Below the pieces are notes generated by a model. That model had not been told where the DNA came from and did no database searches. It saw nothing but the letters and a program-made list of their open reading frames with translations. Shown here one piece after another: positions 24,821 through 34,080 of a DNA stretch of 49,193 nt. Positions within the stretch are counted from its first letter, which is position 1. The number at the start of each line of letters is the position of its first letter. Both the position numbers and the translations under genes were made by a program. The stretch is from positions 1-49,193 of the forward strand of contig CALXTQ010000002.1 in assembly GCA_944391485.1 (NCBI GenBank). The letters run 5' to 3'. Origin of the DNA: an uncultured Alphaproteobacteria bacterium (GTDB taxonomy: Bacteria > Pseudomonadota > Alphaproteobacteria > RF32 > CAG-239).

Positions 24821-25798
24821 TTGGAAAAAATCATCAGCTTTTTTACAACCCACCACGAAACACTGGCTCCGTATCTAATGTGGAGCATTTTTGGCATTAT
24901 CGTCATCACGCTTCTGTTTTTGGATCTTTTTGTTTTTCACCGCCACAGCGAAGAACCGAAATTTTCGGAAACACTCAAATTAAGCGCTTATTACATCATT
25001 ATCGCCCTGATCTTCGGCCTTTTTGTGATCTATGAAAAGGGAACCGCGGCGGGAATGCTTTATTACACGGGCTATCTGGTCGAAAAAAGCCTTTCGATGG
25101 ACAATATTTTTGTAATCTCCCTCGTCTTTTCATCCCTCAACGTTCCGGCCAGACACCAGCACCGCGTTTTGTTCTGGGGAGTCCTCGGCGCCATCGTCAT
25201 GCGCGCGGTTATGATTCTTATCGGCGCCCAGCTTGTCAGCCGTTTCCATGGAATTTTATACCTGTTCTCTTTCTTCCTGATTTACACCGGCATCAAAATG
25301 GTCATTGCCAAGGAAAAGGACAGCCCTCTGACCGAAAGCAGAATGTACAGGTTTATCTGTCAGAAATTCAACGTTACCAAGCGCCTGCACGGAGAACATT
25401 TCTTCGTCAGCCGGGGAAAACGCCATTTTATCACCCCGTTGTTTTTTGCCCTGCTCATCATTGAGACTATGGACGTCATTTTTGCGATAGACAGCATCCC
25501 CGCAATATTCCTGATTACGCAGGATATCTACATCATATATACCAGCAACATCTTTGCCATTCTCGGCCTGCGCTCTCTTTACTTCCTTTTGGCAGAGGCC
25601 GTCAACCGCTTTGCATACCTGAAGCAGGCGTTGGCCGTTATTCTGGTCTTTATCGGCTCCAAAATTTTCTTTGAATTTTTCGGCATTGACATTGAGGCAT
25701 GGTTCTCGCTGTCCGTAACCTTCGGAATACTTACCGTCGGCATCATTGTCTCGCTGATCAAAACCAGAAACCAACCGCAAAAGGAAAAAGCCCTGTAA
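24821..25798 (+). CDS. TerC family integral membrane protein
   Basis: A 325-residue protein with about nine membrane helices. TerC/Alx proteins are implicated in manganese or calcium export and metalation of secreted proteins. The two family motifs are visible: LSMDNIFVISLVFSSL with Asp94, and ETMDVIFAIDSIPAIF with the paired Asp residues, which line the proposed metal path. The length and the FHRHSEE cytoplasmic loop are typical of the Alx-like branch. The start is TTG 24821; no ATG is available nearby, an in-frame stop lies 18 nt upstream, and the SD is weak, so translation may be inefficient or controlled. A terminator overlaps the stop codon. Confidence 0.9.
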   Translation: MEKIISFFTTHHETLAPYLMWSIFGIIVITLLFLDLFVFHRHSEEPKFSETLKLSAYYIIIALIFGLFVIYEKGTAAGMLYYTGYLVEKSLSMDNIFVISLVFSSLNVPARHQHRVLFWGVLGAIVMRAVMILIGAQLVSRFHGILYLFSFFLIYTGIKMVIAKEKDSPLTESRMYRFICQKFNVTKRLHGEHFFVSRGKRHFITPLFFALLIIETMDVIFAIDSIPAIFLITQDIYIIYTSNIFAILGLRSLYFLLAEAVNRFAYLKQALAVILVFIGSKIFFEFFGIDIEAWFSLSVTFGILTVGIIVSLIKTRNQPQKEKAL

Positions 25799-25812
25799 CT
25801 CAGGGCTTTTTT
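25785..25812 (+). terminator. Terminator overlapping the TerC stop codon
   Basis: AAAAAGCCCTG/CAGGGCTTTTTT with loop TAACT. The loop contains the TAA stop codon, so the last codons of the gene form the hairpin stem. Confidence 0.88.
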
Positions 25813-25834
25813 CATTCCTTGACAGCAATTCACA

Positions 25835-26626
25835 TCACCGCCTCGACAAGCGGCGCAGATAATCGTAATCTCGAACCCAGGGCTCAATTGTTACCGGTTT
25901 GTCCTGCCCTGTTTCCATTGTTACCAGCCCGTCGTCCGCAACATATTTTCGCAGATATCCGTCGAGATCAAAATTTCCTTCGCCGTAATGCAGATGATCA
26001 TCCTCCGTCGTCCTGACGTCACCATCGCATAAATGATACAAGTCCGGCCTCAGCGCGGCAAATTCCGCCAGCATTCCGTCGACAGGAACACCCAGCCCGC
26101 AGGCCGAACAAACCGCATGCGAAAAATCGAAACAAAACTTACAGCCGGAAGCCTCCTGAATCATTCTTATTTCCGCTGCCGTCAGTCCATGCATTTTCGT
26201 AATTTTGTCATCGCAGAAAATCGGCAGATTTTCAACCGCCACGCGGCTGTCATTAAAACCGGAGAACTGCAGAATCGTCTCTTCCAGTCCGGCTTTGCCG
26301 AAATCGTTTCCGGCATGCACTACGATAATAGGAGAAGCAAACAGATCGGCAAACCGTCTGCTTTCGTTCAGCATCTTTTTATTTTCCTCTCTTTTCGAAC
26401 TGTCGGCAGCATTAAAACCGTAAGCCTCATGCGCATTATGAATAACGACCAGCGGCGTTCTGACCATATTTTTGAAAAAGCCGCTTGTGTCCTCATAACT
26501 CCCCGGAACAACCATCAGTTCCAGAAACATATCCTCTCGGCTGTTGATAAATTCCAGAGTATCTCTTGAAAATTCCGGAAATTCGAGCGCATTGCCCGAA
26601 AACAATTTCATTCCCAGTTTAATCAT
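25835..26626 (-). CDS. Sugar phosphate isomerase/epimerase-like TIM-barrel protein
   Basis: A 263-residue protein of the AP-endonuclease-2 / xylose-isomerase-like superfamily, starting at ATG 26626 (AAGAAG upstream). Likely metal ligands are Glu in RVAVENLPI, Asp and His in CFDFSHAV, and His/Asp in LYHLCDGD, the order seen in endonuclease IV-type barrels. A C-terminal HLHYGEGNFDLDGYL segment resembles the substrate loop of sugar epimerases, more than the DNA-repair enzyme. Substrate unknown. It lies 117 bp downstream of rfbB on the same strand, so it might be read through from the rhamnose operon, although the gap is large compared with the tight spacings upstream. Confidence 0.83.
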   Translation of the reverse strand: MIKLGMKLFSGNALEFPEFSRDTLEFINSREDMFLELMVVPGSYEDTSGFFKNMVRTPLVVIHNAHEAYGFNAADSSKREENKKMLNESRRFADLFASPIIVVHAGNDFGKAGLEETILQFSGFNDSRVAVENLPIFCDDKITKMHGLTAAEIRMIQEASGCKFCFDFSHAVCSACGLGVPVDGMLAEFAALRPDLYHLCDGDVRTTEDDHLHYGEGNFDLDGYLRKYVADDGLVTMETGQDKPVTIEPWVRDYDYLRRLSRR

Positions 26627-26742
26627 CAAAAACTTCTTTCCTTCAGACGCAGTATATTTTCGCCGCTTGCTTTTTTATAAAACACAAGCGGAATGCACGC
26701 CGGACAGCGCACATTTTCCGCTTGTCAGAATTTCCTTGCCAA

Positions 26743-27756
26743 TCAGGCCAGTTTTTTCAAATACCATTCAACCGTCTTGACAATGCCGCTGGCAAAATTT
26801 TCATCAGCCTTCCAGCCCAACTCCGTCTCCAGTTTTGTGGCGTCAATGGCGTATCTGCGGTCATGACCGGGACGGTCAGAAACAAAAACAACCAGATCTT
26901 TGTACGATCCCCCGGATTTTCTGGGCATTTCCCTGTCCAGAATAGCGCAAATGGCATCGACGATTTCCAGATTGTTTTTCTCGTTATGGCCACCGATATT
27001 ATACGTTTCGCCGGATTTTCCCTTATGGAAAATCAAATCGATTGCCTTGCAGTGATCCAAAACATACAGCCAGTCGCGCACGTTTTTGCCGTCTCCGTAA
27101 ATCGGAATATTCTTTTCGCTCAAAGCATTGGAAATAATTTTCGGAATCAGCTTTTCCGGATGCTGCTTCGGTCCGTAATTATTGGAGCAGTTGGAAATGG
27201 TAACATTCATGCCGTAGGTGCGGTGATAAGCCCGAACCAGCAGATCAGAACTTGCCTTAGCGGCAGAATAAGGAGAACTCGGATCATAGGGTGTCGTTTC
27301 CGTAAAATATCCGGTCTCGCCCAGAGCCCCGTAAACCTCATCCGTTGAAATATGGTGGAAACGGCAGTCTTCATAACCGGCTCTGACTTTATGCGGAGCC
27401 TCCATCCAGTAATTGCGCGCCACGTCAATCAGCGTAAAAGTTCCGACAATATTTGTCTCGATAAAAGCCTTCGGACCGGTAATCGAATTATCGACATGGC
27501 TCTCGGCCGCAAAATGAATAACGCCTCTGATATCATGTTCTTTAAAAAGTTTTTCGACCAGTTCCCTGTCGCAGATATCGCCGTGAACAAACTGATAATT
27601 GGCGCAACCTTCAACATCCGCCAGATTTTCAAGATTTCCGGCATAGGTAAGCTTATCCAGATTAATGACTTTATAATCGGAATACTTCTTTGCAAAATAA
27701 GGAACAAAGTTCGCGCCGATAAATCCGGCGCCGCCGGTTACTAAAATAGATTTCAT
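26743..27756 (-). CDS. rfbB: dTDP-glucose 4,6-dehydratase (RmlB)
   Basis: The second step of dTDP-L-rhamnose synthesis. The 337-residue protein is an extended SDR enzyme: NAD+-binding GGAGFIG (8-14), the catalytic TDE (138-140), YSAAK with Tyr163/Lys167, SNNYGPKQHPEKLIP with the sugar-nucleotide site, and RDWLYVLDH. All key residues are intact. It is the last gene of the operon; its ATG overlaps the TGA of the AlgJ-like gene (ATGA). In most rhamnose operons the four genes are contiguous (often rfbBDAC). Here rfbB is separated from rfbACD by the O-acetylation pair. Confidence 0.96.
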   Translation of the reverse strand: MKSILVTGGAGFIGANFVPYFAKKYSDYKVINLDKLTYAGNLENLADVEGCANYQFVHGDICDRELVEKLFKEHDIRGVIHFAAESHVDNSITGPKAFIETNIVGTFTLIDVARNYWMEAPHKVRAGYEDCRFHHISTDEVYGALGETGYFTETTPYDPSSPYSAAKASSDLLVRAYHRTYGMNVTISNCSNNYGPKQHPEKLIPKIISNALSEKNIPIYGDGKNVRDWLYVLDHCKAIDLIFHKGKSGETYNIGGHNEKNNLEIVDAICAILDREMPRKSGGSYKDLVVFVSDRPGHDRRYAIDATKLETELGWKADENFASGIVKTVEWYLKKLA

Positions 27757-28874
27757 TTTTCTTCTCCATAGAGTTTATTATATTTTAAAAACCTGTCAAA
27801 ATAACGCTCAACCAGCTCATCAACAACCAAATCCGGCTGATACTCGGCAATAAAGCGCTCCAGATCCTCTCTCTTGTTATACCTGTTGTGCAGATAAACG
27901 GTTTTCGCAAATACCTTGTTCAGATACGGAATAAGGGCAATTCCGAAAGAATCCCGGATCATCAGCATGGTCTTCGGCGACAAGGCGCCGGGATTTTCAT
28001 AAACCTGAATATAACCGTTTTCCTCATCGCGCAGCTTTTTGGAGGTCATTTCGTCATGGTAGCTGACATCATACAGAGTATCCGCCTCTCCATTAGAAAG
28101 ATCGGCATTGTACTTTCCGCCGACGCTGATCATCTCATTGGTCAGAGGAACGACCGGAAGATGATATCCCCTGCGGTTTAGGGCAGATAGCAGCTCGTTA
28201 AAGGCAGCATACGCACCGATATTATTCCAATGAGAATCCTTGGGATAATATATTTCGTAAGGCACTTCCTTTTTGGTTTTCATCAGAACGTTCCGGAAGT
28301 TCACAATCGGTGTATGGCTGTTTTGAACCATATATTCAATGGCCGTATCCATGCGTGATTTCTCAGACACCCGGGCTTTCTGATAACGGTCCGGCATAAA
28401 TTCCGAATAGACGCCGTGCTTATTGGGAGCCGCGACGGCAATATAGTCGATTCCGCGCCGTTTATAGTAATCTCCCGCGGCATCCAGTCCTTCGGTCATT
28501 TGTTTCAACTCAGGCAGACTGAATTGCACGCGCCCGAAATAGTCAATCAGAGTATAGCCGTCGGGAACTTTTCCCGAATCATAAAACATCCAGCCGTTTT
28601 TGCCATTAAAAAACGTTCCGCTGTCTATGCCGAGCTTATGTTTGATTTTCGTATACTTTTTTATCAGCTTCTTGCGACCGGCGAACGTATCGTTGTAATA
28701 AGCCTCAAAATCCCGCGAAAAATTACGAGAAAAACTTTTCGGCTTTTCATACAGAGGACGGTTGTCCAGCATTTCGGTATTGCTGGCAAAGATATTGGCG
28801 GCAAAAGGATAATACACCAGCAACAGCAAAAAAGCTGCCGGCAGATAAAAATATATGTTAAACAGCTTCTTCAT
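27753..28874 (-). CDS. AlgJ/AlgX-like SGNH acetyltransferase partner
   Basis: A 373-residue protein with one N-terminal membrane anchor (about 8-27) and a periplasmic SGNH-hydrolase-like domain of the ALGX/DHHW family. These proteins transfer the acetyl group delivered by an MBOAT partner to a polysaccharide. The catalytic Asp-x-His motif is DSHW (213-216, in YYPKDSHWNNIGAY), and the nucleophile region is MLMIRDSFG with Ser310. All catalytic residues seem present. The gene begins 1 bp after the MBOAT gene ends and overlaps rfbB by 4 bp, so it belongs to the rhamnose operon. The polymer substrate is inferred to be a rhamnose-containing glycan. Confidence 0.88.
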   Translation of the reverse strand: MKKLFNIYFYLPAAFLLLLVYYPFAANIFASNTEMLDNRPLYEKPKSFSRNFSRDFEAYYNDTFAGRKKLIKKYTKIKHKLGIDSGTFFNGKNGWMFYDSGKVPDGYTLIDYFGRVQFSLPELKQMTEGLDAAGDYYKRRGIDYIAVAAPNKHGVYSEFMPDRYQKARVSEKSRMDTAIEYMVQNSHTPIVNFRNVLMKTKKEVPYEIYYPKDSHWNNIGAYAAFNELLSALNRRGYHLPVVPLTNEMISVGGKYNADLSNGEADTLYDVSYHDEMTSKKLRDEENGYIQVYENPGALSPKTMLMIRDSFGIALIPYLNKVFAKTVYLHNRYNKREDLERFIAEYQPDLVVDELVERYFDRFLKYNKLYGEEK

Positions 28875-28875
28875 G

Positions 28876-30279
28876 TCAGAACCTAAAGTAAATAAACGGA
28901 TTATAGGTATTGTTGGCCAGAAGCATGACGCTCAGATAAGCAGCGCCCGCGCAAAACAGCGGAACAACGGCCGCCGTAATCCTCTGCCCGACAGCTGTGG
29001 CATTCATACGCTGCCAGAATCCGCGCCACAGCAGACTGCCCAATCCGCAAGACAACAGCGCGAAAACGAATACAATCTCAAATTCACGGTTGACATACAA
29101 CCCGAAACTTCCCTCGCGAAAATCCGTAAACATCCGCGCCAGATATGTCATTGCGTCACCCAGCGTTTCCGCGCGGAAAAAAACCCAGGCGGTAAGAACC
29201 ACCATCAGGGTATAGAAACTCTGCAACAGTCTGAAATGCAGCAATTTCTCAATCGGAAAAATTCTTTCCAGAACCAGAAACGCCCCGTGGAACAATCCCC
29301 AGACTACAAAATTCCAGCTGGCTCCGTGCCATAGACCGGTCAGAAAGAAAACAATCATCAGATTACGGTAGGTTTTCAACGTTCCTTCTCGGTTGCCGCC
29401 CAGCGGAATATACAAATATTCCTTAAACCATGTCGACAGAGAGATATGCCAACGCCGCCAGAAATCCTTGATGGACGTTGCCATATAAGGATAATTGAAG
29501 TTTTCCTGAATATGAAAACCAAACATTTTTCCCAGACCGATAGCCATGTCCGAATAGCCCGAAAAATCAAAATAGATTTGAAACGTATAAGCGATAATTC
29601 CGACCCAGGCCGCCGGCGTCGTCAGCTCATCAGCGCCCAGGGCAAAAATTTCATCGGCCGTCTTGGCCATAACGTTCGCCACAATAACCTTTTTCGCCAG
29701 ACCGATAATAAACCGCACAGCACCTTCGTTAAACAGCGAAAACGTTATCCGGCGGCTGTCAATCTGCGCCGCAATGTCATGATACTTCAAAATCGGTCCG
29801 GCAATCAGCTGCGGAAAAAAGGAAATAAACAACCCCATTTTGACAATATTGCGCTGCGGGCGGCACACTCCGCGATAAATATCGACCAGATACGAAATGG
29901 ACTGGAACGTATAAAACGAAATTCCGATAGGTAGCGGCAGAGTTTTAATCTCAACCTGCAGTCCGAAGATCGCATTGACATTTTCCGTAAAAAACCCCGA
30001 ATATTTAAAAACGCCCAAAAGCGCCAGATTGACCAGCACTCCGAAAAACAGCGCCTTTTTGCGTTTTTTTCCGTCTTCCGCCCCGATTTTCAGACCACAG
30101 CAGTAGTTTATCAGAATAGACAGCATCATGACAAACACATATACCGGTTCGCCCCAGGCATAGAAAATAAGGCTCGCAACCAAAAGCAGAACATTTCTGT
30201 AATTTTCCTTGGACAGAAAATACAGAGCCAGCACAATTGGCAGAAACATCCATAAAAATATCAGGGAACTAAAAACCAT
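28876..30279 (-). CDS. MBOAT O-acyltransferase (AlgI-like)
   Basis: A 467-residue polytopic membrane protein of the AlgI/DltB type that passes acyl groups across the membrane for polysaccharide O-acetylation. Landmarks are FYAWGEPVYVFV, LPIGISFYTFQSISYLVDIYR (116-136), FPQLIAGPILKYHD, FDFSGYSDMAIGLGKMFGF, WRRWHISLSTWFKEYLY and the catalytic His318 in GLWHGASW. The ATG directly abuts the rfbD stop (TAG|ATG). The AlgJ-like partner gene follows after 1 bp. A second MBOAT/AlgJ pair lies at 40629-43360; the two MBOATs clearly share all motifs but diverge in sequence, pointing to two acetylation systems. Confidence 0.93.
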   Translation of the reverse strand: MVFSSLIFLWMFLPIVLALYFLSKENYRNVLLLVASLIFYAWGEPVYVFVMMLSILINYCCGLKIGAEDGKKRKKALFFGVLVNLALLGVFKYSGFFTENVNAIFGLQVEIKTLPLPIGISFYTFQSISYLVDIYRGVCRPQRNIVKMGLFISFFPQLIAGPILKYHDIAAQIDSRRITFSLFNEGAVRFIIGLAKKVIVANVMAKTADEIFALGADELTTPAAWVGIIAYTFQIYFDFSGYSDMAIGLGKMFGFHIQENFNYPYMATSIKDFWRRWHISLSTWFKEYLYIPLGGNREGTLKTYRNLMIVFFLTGLWHGASWNFVVWGLFHGAFLVLERIFPIEKLLHFRLLQSFYTLMVVLTAWVFFRAETLGDAMTYLARMFTDFREGSFGLYVNREFEIVFVFALLSCGLGSLLWRGFWQRMNATAVGQRITAAVVPLFCAGAAYLSVMLLANNTYNPFIYFRF

Positions 30280-31104
30280 CTAGAGCTTCTCCATACAGTC
30301 CTTCAAAGCCTCCGTCCAGTGTCTGATTTCAACGCCCAACTCCCGTTTTATCTTTTCCTTGTTGAGTACGGAATAAAACGGACGTTTAGCCGGAGTCGGA
30401 TAATCTTTGCTTTCAATGGGCGCAACCTGGCAGGAAAGCCCTGAAAGCCGCATAATCTCCACAGCAAAATCATACCAGGAGCAGACGCCTTCATTCGAAA
30501 AATGATAAATTTCCTTCTTTCCCGGCGCCAAGTCATCAAGAGCACGAACAATAACGCCGGCCAGATCCACGGCATAGGTAGGCGTTCCTGTCTGGTCAAA
30601 AACGACGCTCAGCCGCTCTTTCTCTGCGCCCAGACGGCGCATCGTTTTCACAAAATTGTTGCCGAAAGACGAATACAGCCACGCCGTGCGAATAATAAAA
30701 GCGCCGGATGCGTTGTCCAAAACAGCCTTTTCGCTTTCTCTTTTCGTCTGTCCGTAAACGGACTGGGGATTTGTTTCATCCGTCTCTTTATAGGGACGAT
30801 ATCCTTTGCCGTCAAAAACATAATCCGTTGAAATATGAATCATCGGAACGCCGGTCCGCGCCAGATTGAGAGAACCGTCAACGTTAATCTTGCGCGCGGT
30901 CTGAACATCCGATTCCGCCTTATCTACCGCCGTATAAGCGGCGCAGTTGACAATCGCGTCAAATTTATGGCCTGCAAAAAAGCGCTTTACAGCTTCCCTA
31001 TCCGTTATATCCAGTTCTTCGCGGTCTGCGTATACGGCCCGGTCTTTTAACAGCAGCCTCAGCTCGTTGCCAAGCTGCCCGTTAGCTCCGACAATCAGAA
31101 ACAT
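30280..31104 (-). CDS. rfbD: dTDP-4-dehydrorhamnose reductase (RmlD)
   Basis: The last step of dTDP-L-rhamnose synthesis: NAD(P)H-dependent reduction of dTDP-4-keto-L-rhamnose. The 274-residue SDR protein has GANGQLG (6-12), NCAAYTAVDKAESD, STDYVFDG (92-99) and the catalytic YGQTK with Tyr117/Lys121. The C-terminal segment RPFYSVLNKEKI is typical. The gene overlaps rfbC by 10 bp upstream and abuts the MBOAT gene downstream, so translation is coupled throughout the operon. Confidence 0.95.
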   Translation of the reverse strand: MFLIVGANGQLGNELRLLLKDRAVYADREELDITDREAVKRFFAGHKFDAIVNCAAYTAVDKAESDVQTARKINVDGSLNLARTGVPMIHISTDYVFDGKGYRPYKETDETNPQSVYGQTKRESEKAVLDNASGAFIIRTAWLYSSFGNNFVKTMRRLGAEKERLSVVFDQTGTPTYAVDLAGVIVRALDDLAPGKKEIYHFSNEGVCSWYDFAVEIMRLSGLSCQVAPIESKDYPTPAKRPFYSVLNKEKIKRELGVEIRHWTEALKDCMEKL

Positions 31105-31640
31105 TTCACATCCTTAAGCAATGGAAGAAGTTTGTCTTTTTCAGACAGGACGGCTTCTTCGGGTTTGATCTTCCAGTCTATTCCCAGATCGGGATCGTCA
31201 AAACGGATCCCGCCTTCCGAAGCCTTGTTGTAAACATTGTCGCATTTATACGTAAACACGGCTTCGGGCGAAAGAACCGAAAATCCGTGTCCGAATCCCC
31301 TCGGGATCATAAGCTGGCGGTTATTCTCGGCAGACAGTTCGACGGCAACATGCTTACCGAAGGTTTTTGACCCCTGGCGCAAATCGACAGCAACGTCCAG
31401 AACCGTTCCCTGAAGCACGCGCACCAGCTTTGCCTGAGCAAATTCCCCTTTCTGAAAATGGACGCCCCGGATTGTTCCGTAGCGGGATTTCGACTGATTA
31501 TCCTGAATAAATATGTTGCTGATACCGACTTCCTTCATTTTCGCCTGATTATAGCTTTCAAAGAAGTAGCCTCTGTTATCTTCAAAAATCTGCGGTTCAA
31601 TAATATACACGCCTTCAATGGCCGTATTAATAATCTTCAT
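31095..31640 (-). CDS. rfbC: dTDP-4-dehydrorhamnose 3,5-epimerase (RmlC)
   Basis: The third step of dTDP-L-rhamnose synthesis. The 181-residue cupin shows the catalytic RGVHFQ with His61, FEDNRGYFFESYN (19-31), DVAVDLRQGSKTFGKH, the IPRGFGHGF metal-free cupin loop, and the Tyr/Lys segment TYKCDN. The length is normal. It overlaps rfbA by 14 bp and rfbD by 10 bp. Confidence 0.95.
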   Translation of the reverse strand: MKIINTAIEGVYIIEPQIFEDNRGYFFESYNQAKMKEVGISNIFIQDNQSKSRYGTIRGVHFQKGEFAQAKLVRVLQGTVLDVAVDLRQGSKTFGKHVAVELSAENNRQLMIPRGFGHGFSVLSPEAVFTYKCDNVYNKASEGGIRFDDPDLGIDWKIKPEEAVLSEKDKLLPLLKDVKCF

Positions 31641-32511
31641 GGCTGTCCTCGTATACTCGCTTCAGATATTCTTTATAGGCGATGCCGTCTTTGAGCGAAT
31701 TAATAATATTCAGCATCTGCGCGTCGTCAATAAAGCCCCGTTTATAGGCAATTTCCTCAATGCAGGCAATTTTCAGATCCTGCCGCTTTTCGATGATTCC
31801 GATAAAATTGGAAGCATCCAGAAGCGACTGCGGCGTTCCCGCGTCAAGCCAGGCATTGCCGCGTTTCATGGTAACGACGTTCAGCCGTCCTTCTTCCAGA
31901 TATTCGCGGTTCAAATCCGTGATTTCCAGTTCTCCGCGGGCAGAAGGCTTCAGCCTGCGGGCTTTTTCAACCACATCGGCTTTGTAAAAATACAATCCGA
32001 CCACGGCATAATTTGACTTGGGCTGCTTGGGCTTTTCCTCAATGGAAATCGCTTTATGATTCTTATCAAACTCAACGACGCCGAAACGTTCGGGATCAGA
32101 GACATGATAGCCGAAAACCGTGCCGCCGGTATTTTTTGCAACTTCTTCGCGAAACAGTTTGATCTGGTCGCCCATATAAAAGATGTTGTCGCCTAAAATC
32201 AGACAGACATCATCCTGTCCGATAAAGTCCGCGCCGATTGTAAAAGCCTGGGCGATGCCTTTCGGTTCTTCCTGAACTTTATAGATAATATCCAGTCCCA
32301 GATATTTTCCGTCCCCGAACAGACGCTCAATATTCGGAGTGTCCTGCGGCGTGGAAATAATCAGAATGTCCTTAATACCGAAAAGCATCAGCGTGGACAA
32401 CGGATAATAAATCATCGGCTTGTCATAAACCGGAAGCAGCTGCTTGCTCGTCGTATTGGTCAGCGGATAAAGCCGCGAACCGCTTCCGCCGGCTAAAATT
32501 ATACCTTTCAT
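31627..32511 (-). CDS. rfbA: Glucose-1-phosphate thymidylyltransferase (RmlA)
   Basis: The first step of dTDP-L-rhamnose synthesis: dTTP + glucose-1-phosphate to dTDP-glucose. The 294-residue nucleotidyltransferase has GGSGSRLYPLT (8-18), KQLLPVYDKPMIYYPLS, LGDNIFYM with the metal-binding Asp, and IEEKPKQPKSNYAVVGLYFY with the sugar site, all at usual positions. It is the first gene of the six-gene operon; its ATG has AAAGGA 7 nt upstream. The upstream 90 bp are AT-rich with TATAAC at about 32534 as a possible -10; I could not find a clear -35. Confidence 0.96.
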   Translation of the reverse strand: MKGIILAGGSGSRLYPLTNTTSKQLLPVYDKPMIYYPLSTLMLFGIKDILIISTPQDTPNIERLFGDGKYLGLDIIYKVQEEPKGIAQAFTIGADFIGQDDVCLILGDNIFYMGDQIKLFREEVAKNTGGTVFGYHVSDPERFGVVEFDKNHKAISIEEKPKQPKSNYAVVGLYFYKADVVEKARRLKPSARGELEITDLNREYLEEGRLNVVTMKRGNAWLDAGTPQSLLDASNFIGIIEKRQDLKIACIEEIAYKRGFIDDAQMLNIINSLKDGIAYKEYLKRVYEDSHEDY

Positions 32512-32605
32512 TACAAAATCCTTTAATAGTTATATTGATAAGCGTATTTTACACTCGCAGATTTGCAAAGCAACCAGATTTCTGTTCATATTCACAACCG
32601 CGAAA

Positions 32606-32632
32606 AAAAACCCGCCGTCCGGCGGGTTTTTC
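32606..32632 (-). terminator. Terminator downstream of the transporter gene
   Basis: AAAACCCGCCG/CGGCGGGTTTT flanked by further As and Ts, 8 bp past the stop of the minus-strand transporter gene. It separates that gene from the rhamnose operon. Confidence 0.85.
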
Positions 32633-32639
32633 CTAAGCG

Positions 32640-33977
32640 TCAGTATGTATATTTGAAATACAGATAAACCGTGGCAATGCCGACACTCAGAAGCATAACC
32701 GGCACAGACCACAGCAGAAAGCGCATAAAGCGGATCGGATGCCCTTCGCGCATGGACATTCCGGCTACAACGACATTGGCCGATGCTCCGACCAGCGTTC
32801 CGTTTCCGCCCAGACAGGCACCCAGCGACAAAGCCCACCAGACCGGCATCATGGCTTCGCGACCACCGATAGATTCCTCCATGGACTTAATCATCGGAAT
32901 CATGGTGGCAACAAACGGAATATTGTCAATAACGCTTGACAAAACCGCCGAACTCCACAAAATCAGATACATCATCTTATTCAGGCTACCGCCGGTCAGA
33001 CTGATAAACCACTGTCCCAGCCGCGCCAGAACGCCGGTTTCCTCAAGACCGTAAACAATAACGAACAGTCCGGTAAAGAAGAAAATCGTCGTCCAGTCCA
33101 CCATATTGAAAATTTCTTGCACCCGGGCATCGCGGTCCTCTCCTTTACTGCTCCATGTATATAGCAACAAAAGGACCGAAGCGCCGAGCAGCGCGATTGT
33201 GCCATTGTCCAGGCCGATATCTTTGGCCGCAATAAAAGCGGCGATAACGCCGACAAGAACGGCCAACGATTTGAACAGCAGGCTTTTGTCGATAATGCAG
33301 TCAAACTCATTCATATTCATCACGGCTTCGCGGCTCTCGTTGGTTGCCGTCAGATAACGTCCCCAGATCAGGTCAAAAAGCAAAATCAGACAGATCATGA
33401 TAATAACGATAACCGGCGCCAAATTATATACAAAATCCATAAACGACAAATCAATGGACGACCCGATTAAAATATTGGGAGGATCACCGATCAGCGTCGC
33501 CGTTCCGCCAATGTTGGAAGAAAAGATTTCCAAAATCAGATACGGATACGGATCTATTTTCAGCTTCCGGGTAATTTGAAATGTTACCGGCGCAATCAGC
33601 AGCACAGTCGTTACATTGTCCAGAAACGCCGAAAACAAGGCCGTAACCAAAGGCAGCACAATAATCAGCCCCCGCGGCGACGCCTTAACTTTCTTGGCGC
33701 CCCAGACCGCGACAAACTGAAACATTCCCGACCTTTCGGATACCGCGACAATAATCATCATGCCGATTAACAGGGCTAGCGTATTAAAGTCAACGCCGGC
33801 CAGAGCCGTTTTCTGCGTCAGAATGCCGGAAACAATCATAACGCCGGCGCCCAGCAGAGCGATAACCGCACGATTAATTCTTTCACTGAATATAATCAAA
33901 TAGCAGACGCTCATAATTAAAATAGCCACAAGCTGGGGATTCATTCCCCATATCGCGGCCGTTTCATTTCCGCTCAT
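32640..33977 (-). CDS. ArsB/NhaD-type ion transporter (SLC13/IT superfamily)
   Basis: A 445-residue inner-membrane protein with about 11-12 helices. The two repeat halves each carry a conserved re-entrant loop: SNIGGTATLIGDPPNILIGSS in the first and GACLGGNGTLVGASANVVVAG in the second. Both motifs are diagnostic for the ArsB/NhaD/P-protein group of the ion-transporter superfamily. FLDNVTTVLLIAPVT and VIDNIPFVATMIPMI are the paired Asp-Asn helices, as in NhaD Na+/H+ antiporters. The substrate may be Na+, arsenite or a dicarboxylate; no arsR or other hint is adjacent. The ATG has AGGAGG 8 nt upstream. It is monocistronic. Confidence 0.88.
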   Translation of the reverse strand: MSGNETAAIWGMNPQLVAILIMSVCYLIIFSERINRAVIALLGAGVMIVSGILTQKTALAGVDFNTLALLIGMMIIVAVSERSGMFQFVAVWGAKKVKASPRGLIIVLPLVTALFSAFLDNVTTVLLIAPVTFQITRKLKIDPYPYLILEIFSSNIGGTATLIGDPPNILIGSSIDLSFMDFVYNLAPVIVIIMICLILLFDLIWGRYLTATNESREAVMNMNEFDCIIDKSLLFKSLAVLVGVIAAFIAAKDIGLDNGTIALLGASVLLLLYTWSSKGEDRDARVQEIFNMVDWTTIFFFTGLFVIVYGLEETGVLARLGQWFISLTGGSLNKMMYLILWSSAVLSSVIDNIPFVATMIPMIKSMEESIGGREAMMPVWWALSLGACLGGNGTLVGASANVVVAGMSMREGHPIRFMRFLLWSVPVMLLSVGIATVYLYFKYTY

Positions 33978-34080
33978 ATGATTTACCTCCTAAAAAATTA
34001 GTCTCTACTATTAAGACCCAAAATTTCTTTTTAGTGAAGACTAAATTTTCATATAAGCAATGTTTTTATTTTAACACTGC

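Noticed and set aside
33999..34044. TTAGTCT/AGACTAA dyad as attachment site of the cassette
   Set aside because: Short (7 bp), AT-rich and on one side only; no matching site beyond 37162, no integrase.
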